From assembly GCA_035610365.1 (NCBI GenBank), contig CM069432.1, positions 19,344,354 to 19,408,353 on the forward strand: a DNA stretch of 64,000 bases, in the 5' to 3' direction. The DNA is from Aquatica leii (lineage: Eukaryota; Arthropoda; Insecta; Coleoptera; Lampyridae). Within the stretch, counting starts at the first letter, position 1; each line of letters starts with the position of its first letter. Of the stretch, positions 57,990 to 64,000 are shown piece after piece. Below the pieces are notes generated by a model. That model made no database searches. It saw only the letters and a list, made by a program, of their open reading frames with translations, and was not told the origin of the DNA. A program made the position numbers and the translations under genes.

Positions 57990-59186
57990 TTGTTGGGCGC
58001 TCTCTTCTACTAGACGCGTCTTTTTTCAATTAAATATTTCTAATAATGCTATTCACCGAACACTTACTATACCACGGCCAGAAAATTCAAAAACTTTTAC
58101 CAACGGATCTATTATTTAGACGATAATATTGGTTGCTGAGCAATTTTATTATAATTGTTGCTCCATTTTTTTTAAGGACAAAGCTTGTTTTACCAGAGAT
58201 GGCATCCTTAATTTCTATAATTGAGCAAATGAAAATTCTTAAGTGATTCAAAAAGGTCGCCTTCAGCATAAATTTAGCATCTGAGCAAGGATAAATTTAC
58301 TATAGACCTTATCCAACCGACTAGATAGTGTTGCATATCTACAGTTTTAAAAAAATACCTTGGCCAAACTTTTAGAAGAGCAACAACAACCTTTACGCAC
58401 GATAGTGTCCTACCACATTTTTGGTTAGGTCTAAGACAATACCTGCAGGCGCAGTTACCTAACACGTAGATCAAACGAGGTAACGAGGCTCCTAGGGTCA
58501 GATCGCCGGATCAAAATCCATTTATTTGTTTGAGGTTCTTTTAAAAAAAGTCCATTCAGTTCCAGCGACGACCCGTGACGATATCTAGAACCGAATTGTT
58601 GTGGCTATGTAAAATTGTGGGTAATTTCAAAAATATTTCGATCAATACAAATGTCTGTAATACGTCGAACCAATCCTCACATTCTAGCGGTGTATTTTGC
58701 AATATAATTTCTAAGAGAAAAATATCCTAATTTGATTCTGAAGACTTACAGTAGAAGATTGTCGCGATTTTTAAAGACACCCTGTATGTACATTCTTAAA
58801 ATAGCACCATTATAAAAACAATTAGTCAAAAGTTTTCCTATTTTATGGATAGAATCCTTCGGAGTAGAAGAACTGAAACAATAAAAACAACTTCTATCTG
58901 TTGTTAAGACAACGTTTCGTATTGATGTGACAACGATGACTAGAAGATTAAATAGAACATTGTAAAGATATGTTCAATTAACTTTTATATTACTGTAAAC
59001 TGTAATATAAAGCAACTTACCAACAATTATTGGTTAGTTTTACCTCAATTTTTCAAGAGATGTACACTTATAAATAATAAAATGTACAAAACTATTGAAA
59101 ATCTTGATAGATAAGTGAAGGAATTAGTAACGGTTATCAATATTAGCATACCATCAAAATAAATACACTGTAAAATTTAATTTTTA
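57990..59186. other. No recognisable gene; possible PLE tail near 58,905-58,935 (minus)
   Basis: Frames 58,087-58,269 and 58,274-58,474 have no known motif. GACACCCTGTATGTAC at about 58,778-58,795 resembles insect DNA-transposon termini but is unpaired. Around 58,910 the minus strand reads ATACGAAACGTTGTC, similar to PLE tails, which would fit the PLE frame on the other side of LTR element B. Confidence 0.35.
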
Positions 59187-59190
59187 ATAT

Positions 59191-59643
59191 TGTAAAGTAT
59201 CTTATTATTATTAAAACTAATTTATTTTTACTAAAAATATGTACACGTTTAACTAACCGAACTAATTAAATCGAAGGATATTTAATAAAAACATTTACAC
59301 TATTATTTATGTATAACACTATCACTTACACGAAGATAAGTCGTCGGATAACTTCTATTTATTTAAACACTAACGCTTGTTTACATTAAAGTCACGTACA
59401 AGATTATACTCCGTTATATTTATCTCAACACGCGTTAATCACTTATTTATTTAAACTTGAATAATCTTCTTAACACTGCCGTCTTCGAATTACGGAAATA
59501 ACTGCCCTACGATTTGTTTGTACCGTATTTATACGAATCTGCAAACATTCGAAAAGCCTCTACATTCTTTCGTGAACGTTCTAGGCGTGGATAAAAAGTA
59601 CGGGAACGTTCTCGAAATTTAGAAAAACTTTGCGAATGTTTCA
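59191..59643 (-). repeat. 3' LTR of element B
   Basis: 453 bp. It shares with the other LTR the blocks TATTATTAAAACTAATTTAT, ACTGCCGTCTTCGAATTACG and TACGGGAACGTTCTCGAAAT. It holds about 99 bp (near 59,232-59,330) that are absent from the 5' LTR. Confidence 0.93.
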
Positions 59644-59649
59644 GTGCCC

Positions 59650-60010
59650 TCTTTTAAAGACTGTTCTGTCCCAGAACAGGAAACTGGATGTGACACCGGT
59701 AGAATGGATCGTGGCGATAGCGGCAGCTCTCTCCATTTCGGCAAATTCTTTGATCATAAAAGTAACAATCAATGGACCTTTCCTGGCCCGAAATTCTTCT
59801 TAGTTTGTAACTATAGACCAACACTTGAACGCCTGTTCCTCGGAAGACGACCTCCAACATGTTTCGAACTGTCCTCCAATGCAGTTGACCTTATAATAGT
59901 GGAACTCCATTTCTCTCTTGAGATTCGATAATGTCCTCGTGATGTCCCATTGTGAAGATGCTTCAACACATCTGACACCCGGCTCTTTGGCACTACCAAC
60001 TGTAGTCTGT
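59650..60010 (-). pseudogene. Element B integrase, N-terminal remnant
   Basis: Frame 59,811-59,999 reads VVPKSRVSDVLKHLHNGTSR then GHYRISREK, the start of a Ty3-type integrase zinc-binding domain (the H..H part of HHCC). The sequence then degrades over about 150 bp and reaches the polypurine tract. The catalytic core, normally 300 or more codons, is absent, so an internal deletion removed most of the integrase. Confidence 0.72.
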
Positions 60011-60159
60011 TTCCCGTGCCCTCGACACTTTCTAGGGATCGCTTAAGAAGACCGTCTTCTACTATTAAAGAGTCCAGTACGCCTTGAAGTTTCTCCCCAA
60101 AGCACTCACTTCTTTCCAGGTTGGTCGTTGGCCGTTTTTTTTCTAGTATAGGAGTAGTC

Positions 60160-60843
60160 TTATTTCAGGATTGTTTTCTTGTTTGCGACGTAACTGCTCA
60201 GGTTCCTACTCCTCATCAACCATAGCAGTTGTCCGGAGGCATTCGACTTTTTCTTCAAGTCGAGAACAATGACTGCAGTCCGCTGGACATGGTCTTCTAG
60301 ACAAGGCATCAGTGTTCCGATGACTGCTTCCGGCACGGTGTTCTGTGTCATAGTCATATTTTTGCAGTCTTTCGATCCATCTTGCACTTGTCCTTCCGGG
60401 TTACGGAACTGCAGTAGCCATTTGAAAGCGGCGTGGTCTGTTTTCAGTAAAAAATTTTGTTCATACAAATATTTGTAGAAATGTTTGATTGACTTGACGA
60501 CTGCTAACAGCTCCCTCCTAGTCACGCAATGATTATTTCCTGACCAGGAAAAAACCTTCCTAAAATACGCGATATCTTTTTTTTGTCTATCTTGTACCTG
60601 CGAAAGGACCGCGCCTGTAGCCAGATTGCTTGCGTCAGAATCCAAAACAAATTTTCCATCTTCTTTTGGATTACTCAAAATCGGCAAAGTGACTAGGGCC
60701 TGTTTTAGTTGATGGAAAGAATTTTCGCAGTTTCCGGGTACAAATCGTCTATAATAGGTGCACAACCCAAACAAAACTTCGGACCTGATGTTTGTCGATT
60801 GGTCTTGGCCATGCTTGCACTGCTCGGATTTTGTTTGGATCAA
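60160..60843 (-). pseudogene. Element B RNase H
   Basis: 227-residue frame. HLFGLCTYYRRFVP-like connection (FGLCTYYRRFVPG) is followed by FVLDSDASNLATGAVLSQVQ, with the catalytic DSDAS Asp intact. Next come YFRKVFSWSGNNHCVTRREL (Glu of REL), FLLKTDHAAFKWLLQF and RNPEGQVQ. It cleaves RNA in RNA-DNA hybrids during reverse transcription. The frame overlaps the RT frame with a small shift near 60,760-60,840. Confidence 0.88.
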
Positions 60844-61690
60844 TCTTTACTCTATCTCTAGATACGACGTGGCCGAGGTATTGCACTTCTTTCTTAAATA
60901 CGTGACACTTCTTTGGGCCCAGTTTGAGGTTTGCTCCACGTAGTCGCTGGTACACTTCTTTTAAATTGTTTAAGTGTTCTTTAAACGACCTTCTAACCAC
61001 GATCACGTCGTCTAGATAAACCAAGCACGTCTTCCAATACAGTCCGCGCAAGATGATCTTCATCAAACGCTCGAACGTTGCAGGAGCGTTACACAGGCCA
61101 AAGAGCATCGCGGTGAACTGCCGCAAACCACTTCCGATCGTAAATGCTGTTTTCTCACAATCATTGGGTTCTAATTCTACCTGCCAGTAACCACTCTTTA
61201 AATCCAATGTGGAAAACCATTGGGATCCTGACAGGGTGTCTAACGTATCGTCAATTCTGGGTAAAGGGTAGTTGTCCTATTTGGTCACGTCGTTTAGCTG
61301 TCTGTAGTCTACGCAAAACCTCGTTGATCCATCCTTCTTTTTTACGAGTACTACTGGGGATGCTTATGGGCTACTTAAAGGTTCAATCACGCCTTCTCTT
61401 TCCATATCCATAATTATTTGTTCCGCTTTTTTTCTTTTCGCCAAAGGAAGTCTGCGTGGATGTTGTTGTATCGGCCGAGCGTCTCCGGTATTAATTTTAT
61501 GTTTTACCACGTTAGTTCTTCCTTTGGAACCACTCTCCAGCGCAAACACATCTTGATATTGTTGAATCAACACTTTAACTTTAGCCAGCTGGTCTTGACT
61601 GAGGTTTTGGCATTTGGTAGTGAAAATGTCCAACAGATGTTGTGGACACTTCTTCGGCGACGTATCTTCGTTAGACTTCACCCATCTCAC
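60749..61690 (-). pseudogene. Element B reverse transcriptase
   Basis: Frame 61,364-61,690 contains LIQQYQDVFALESGSKGRTN, KHKINTGDARPIQQHPRRLP and IIMDMEREGVIEPLSSP, the RT N-terminal segment. A short break follows at 61,210-61,360. Frame 60,749-61,207 has MDLKSGYWQVEL (first catalytic Asp), FTAMLFGLCNAPATFERLM, CLVYLDDVIV (YLDD box, other two Asp) and VQYLGHVVSRDRVKIDP. All palm residues are retained. The lineage differs from element A (YLDD instead of YIDD, different Gag). Confidence 0.92.
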
Positions 61691-61711
61691 AATTTGAGTT
61701 ACTGGCGTGCA

Positions 61712-61990
61712 TTAGCCTACCACGGTCTTCTTTTTCAACGTTACAGGATCTGAGTTGATGTTTAAAATCCTTACTGGCATCGTGTTTTTCATTCCTACTA
61801 AAGTTCTGCCAACGAGTAATCTCTTTTCAACTAAGTCGCCTTCCATTGATTCAATCGCGCGTATGTAGCCTTCCCAGAGGTTTCCATCCAGGCCTGCCAT
61901 CACCACACTTTCAGTCCTTGCAGACAGAGTTACGTCTTCACTTAATAAGACTCGAAGGGTTGCCTTCTCTGGCGAATAAAAGGGAGTTTC
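61712..61990 (-). pseudogene. Element B protease-RT bridge; protease core missing
   Basis: Frame 61,712-61,906 reads MAGLDGNLWEGYIRAIESM, RLLVGRTLVGMKNTMPVRIL and DPVTLKKKTVVG, the bridge that normally follows the protease in gypsy pol. Directly upstream, FYSPEKATLRVLLSEDVTL joins almost at once to the nucleocapsid region, and no DTGA loop can be found, so the protease active site appears deleted. Confidence 0.68.
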
Positions 61991-61994
61991 TTTA

Positions 61995-62615
61995 TTATGC
62001 CATTTGAATTATAATTTCCGGAGACTGACTATATGAGATTACTTTTTGTCTTTTTTGGTTACCTCGTTCTAAATTTTCGAGCGTTCTTTTTGTCCTCTTC
62101 TTCGGTCGTACATGGTCTATTTCACCGCAGTTCAAAGACATCACTCCTCTTTCCCGAAGTATTCGTTGTGCCATTTTTTCGACGCTTTCCAGTGTCTGCG
62201 CGGGTGCTTCTGCAGCACAGCAAAGTTTATGACCGTCTCGTTGCGATGCTTGTTTTGCTGCTTCAAATTCCAAAGCATGCACCAAAGCGTCATTCAATGT
62301 CTTCGGTCGAGCTAACCGGAGAGTCTGCTGCGTTTCATTGACTCAAAGGCCGTCTACAAAGGTTTGAATAGCCAAGAATACTGGTGCTGTAGGATACGCA
62401 AGTCGTGTTAATCTGGTGATGTCAACCTCAAACTCTTGAAGACAATCGGCAGCTTTCTGAACCCGATTTTTAATTTGAGCTTGATACACTTGTTGAAGAT
62501 GAGCATCTCCATATCTCCTTTCTAAACATGAAATTAAAAGTTTGTAATTTTCTTGCAGGTGGTCAGGAACAGTTAAAATAAAATAAATTCCAAGAGCTTC
62601 TCTACGCAAGGACAC
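61995..62615 (-). pseudogene. Element B Gag core and zinc knuckle
   Basis: Frame 62,343-62,615 reads YKLLISCLERRYGDAHLQQV, YQAQIKNRVQKAADCLQEFE, VDITRLTRLAYPTAPV and FLAIQTFVDGL, a Ty3-type Gag core ('L..RfG...q....a.l..r.q...esl.ela.di..l...ayp'). Frame 61,995-62,297 continues NDALVHALEFEAAKQAS and LNCGEIDHV, a damaged CCHC knuckle: one Cys is replaced and the final Cys is not seen. A stop separates the two. Confidence 0.85.
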
Positions 62616-62915
62616 TATTAGAGACGTCGCTTTCTGCTTGTTGCTCCAACCATTAGCTGTAGCTGTGGCTTCAAACTACTTGTAGTAGGTTGACCATAGA
62701 ACTTTACCATCAAAATTTGGCGGTACAACTTTAAACTTGTGAGTGGTTTCTTCCCGACGGTCCATTATTAAATCTTCACTCATGACACTTCCTGTACCAT
62801 GCTTCTATTTTCTCATTTATAGATTGTTTTCAGTTTTCCAGAACTTCGCATATTTCTTCTCTTAAATTTAACATGTCTGCTTGAGTTTTCTCTTGAACAA
62901 TTTTGATTTGATTTT

Positions 62916-63236
62916 CTATTTTCGTCGTAATTCTTCTTTTAGACTTCTAGAATTTTCCTCCATTTTATGAGAATGTTCGGCGAGTTTTTCTATTTTCTGA
63001 GAATTTTTGTAAAACTTTTCTTTCATTTTTCTTGAATTTACTTCCATTTTCTGAGAATTTTCGTAAAACTTTTTTTCCATTTTTCTGGAATTTTCTGTCA
63101 GTTTTTCTTCAGTTTTCTGAGAATTTTTATTCATCGATTCGAGAATTTCAAATATTTTTGAAACCATTTTAACTGCTTGCAAACGCGTCAACGGCATAAA
63201 TTTAACCACGAATAATAAAAAAAAATTTAATAACAT
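62916..63236 (-). pseudogene. Element B Gag N-terminal coiled coil
   Basis: A 106-residue frame made largely of repeated ENSxKMEEKF-like units (ENSRKMEKKFYENSQKMEV, NSRKMKEKFYKNSQKIEK, HSHKMEENSR), spaced about 14-18 residues. The hydrophobic/charged periodicity suggests a long coiled coil for Gag self-association. The start Met is uncertain; MPLTRLQAVKMVSKIFEILE is the likely natural beginning. The section 62,620-62,915 connects it to the Gag core in broken frames. Confidence 0.65.
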
Positions 63237-63411
63237 TAAATTTTAATAATGCCTGACACTAGTTTAACGAAATGAAACAGCTACGATTAAACGCGAACTA
63301 AAGTTTTATTACGGGAGCGATACTACTTAATGATATTTACACTAAAAATCGGAAACAGCTTTATTTAATTACACGATTTCCACAGGTTTTAAACCGGACA
63401 CCTAATACTAA

Positions 63412-63765
63412 TGTAAAGTTTCTTTATATTATTAAAACTAATTTATTCACTTACACGAAGATATGTCCTTGGATAACTTCTGTTTATTTGAACACTAACG
63501 TTTGTTTACCTAAAGTTACGTACAAAGTTATACTCTGTTCATTTATCTGACACGCGTTAATCTCTCATTTATTTAAACATGAATAATCTTCTTAACACTG
63601 CCGTCTTCGAATTACGGAAATAACTGCCCTACGATTTGTTTGTATCGTATTTATACGTTTCTGCAAACATTCGAGACGCCTCTACATTCTTTCGTGAACG
63701 TTCTAGACGTGGCTAAAATGTACGGGAACGTTCTCGAAATTTACAAAAACTCCGCTACTGTTTCA
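63412..63765 (-). repeat. 5' LTR of element B
   Basis: 354 bp, starting TGTAAAG and ending TTTCA. It aligns to the other LTR throughout apart from a roughly 99-bp gap after AACTAATTTATT and scattered substitutions, which indicates that the insertion is not recent. Confidence 0.93.
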
Positions 63766-64000
63766 ATATGTTATGGAATTAATAATTATTTTGTTGGTTA
63801 TAGTTTTATATATAAAAACCATTTTTGAGATTAATCTCTCTTTTAAATTATATTCTACATCTAAAATTTTAGGAGTGGCTACATTAAAACTATGTCCTGT
63901 TGTGACATGATGGCATGTAAGACCTGTGTCACTAGCTTTAGTACTACAAACATAGTTATGGTTTTTGATTCTATTTTTTTGTTTTTGTTTTGTTTGTCTT
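63763..64000 (-). pseudogene. Penelope-like GIY-YIG endonuclease, C-terminal part (PLE-4), runs off window
   Basis: The minus-strand frame entering at the window edge reads RIKNHNYVCSTKASDTGLT, CHHVTTGHSFNVATPKILD and VEYNLKERLISKMVFIYK. 'S.L..H....GH.Fn....kIld.E.n..kRLiseM..I' is the C-terminal half of the PLE nuclease, with the catalytic-type Glu in the expected helix replaced (SKMVFI where SEM is usual). The frame continues to the edge of the LTR of element B, whose insertion appears to have cut it. The GIY and YIG motifs would lie beyond the window. Confidence 0.78.

Larger units (their letters stand above)
59191..63765 (-). mobile_element. Ty3/gypsy LTR retrotransposon B, both LTRs, internally deleted
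   Basis: Two similar LTRs (59,191-59,643 and 63,412-63,765) both begin TG and end CA on the plus strand and are flanked by the 4-bp duplication ATAT (59,187-59,190 and 63,766-63,769). A purine-rich tract (minus strand AAAAGAGGGC) adjoins the 3' LTR at 59,645-59,654. Between them, on the minus strand, are Gag, a zinc knuckle, RT and RNase H. The protease core and the integrase core are missing, so the copy could not transpose by itself. Confidence 0.93.

Noticed and set aside
3590-58795. ACCCTGTATA strings near 3595 and 58,782 as ends of one large element
   Set aside because: They are in the same orientation, over 55 kb apart, and no coding or duplication evidence links them.

Overview
This is a eukaryotic, most likely insect (at least arthropod), AT-rich and gene-poor stretch. 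The evidence is the repeat content: Ty3/gypsy LTR retrotransposons, Penelope-like elements (PLEs), jockey-type and R1-type LINEs, piggyBac, hAT and several pogo/Tigger transposons, a decayed rDNA piece with insect-like 18S/5.8S/28S sequence, and a 9-kb satellite array. I found no convincing intact host protein-coding gene. Nearly every coding signal is a broken transposable-element (TE) gene, so the window reads as heterochromatin-like repeat-rich sequence. The species cannot be named from the sequence alone.

Layout. 2.1-2.8 kb: PLE GIY-YIG endonuclease with a hairpin tail. 5.1-9.2 kb: degenerate gypsy element A (minus strand). 9.48-11.78 kb: truncated rDNA (18S 3' end, ITS1, 5.8S, ITS2, 28S 5' end), followed by a mariner/IS630-type transposase scrap. 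13.3-15.6 kb: broken piggyBac transposase (minus). 16.6-21.6 kb: a complete-ended hAT element (8-bp target duplication, matching termini, short introns) with a 2.46-kb pogo element nested inside one intron. 25.7-35.0 kb: tandem satellite, about 29 copies of a ~327-bp monomer in two interleaved subtypes. 36.4-37.2 kb: pogo fragment. 42.0-42.5 kb: second PLE. 42.6-43.7 kb: jerky/Tigger fragment. 43.7-46.8 kb: ZMYM1-like hAT pseudogene split by a complete Tigger element (44,445-46,553). 47.1-47.6 kb: PLE tail with a hammerhead-ribozyme-like core, and a perfect 32-bp inverted repeat. 49.9 kb: third PLE scrap. 51.5-53.4 kb: GC-rich R1-type LINE 3' part. 53.5-55.9 kb: jockey-type LINE. 59.2-63.8 kb: gypsy element B with both LTRs and a 4-bp target duplication. 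63.8-64.0 kb: fourth PLE endonuclease (minus), running off the window.

How the parts relate. The main story is layering of insertions: pogo into a hAT intron, Tigger into a hAT reading frame, an LTR element directly against a PLE frame, and an R1-type LINE abutting a jockey LINE. None of the mobile genes looks autonomous now. The most distinctive items are the alternating two-subtype satellite, the PLE-associated hammerhead-like and hairpin tails, and two clean nested-insertion events in which the host element's reading frame still lines up across the insertion.
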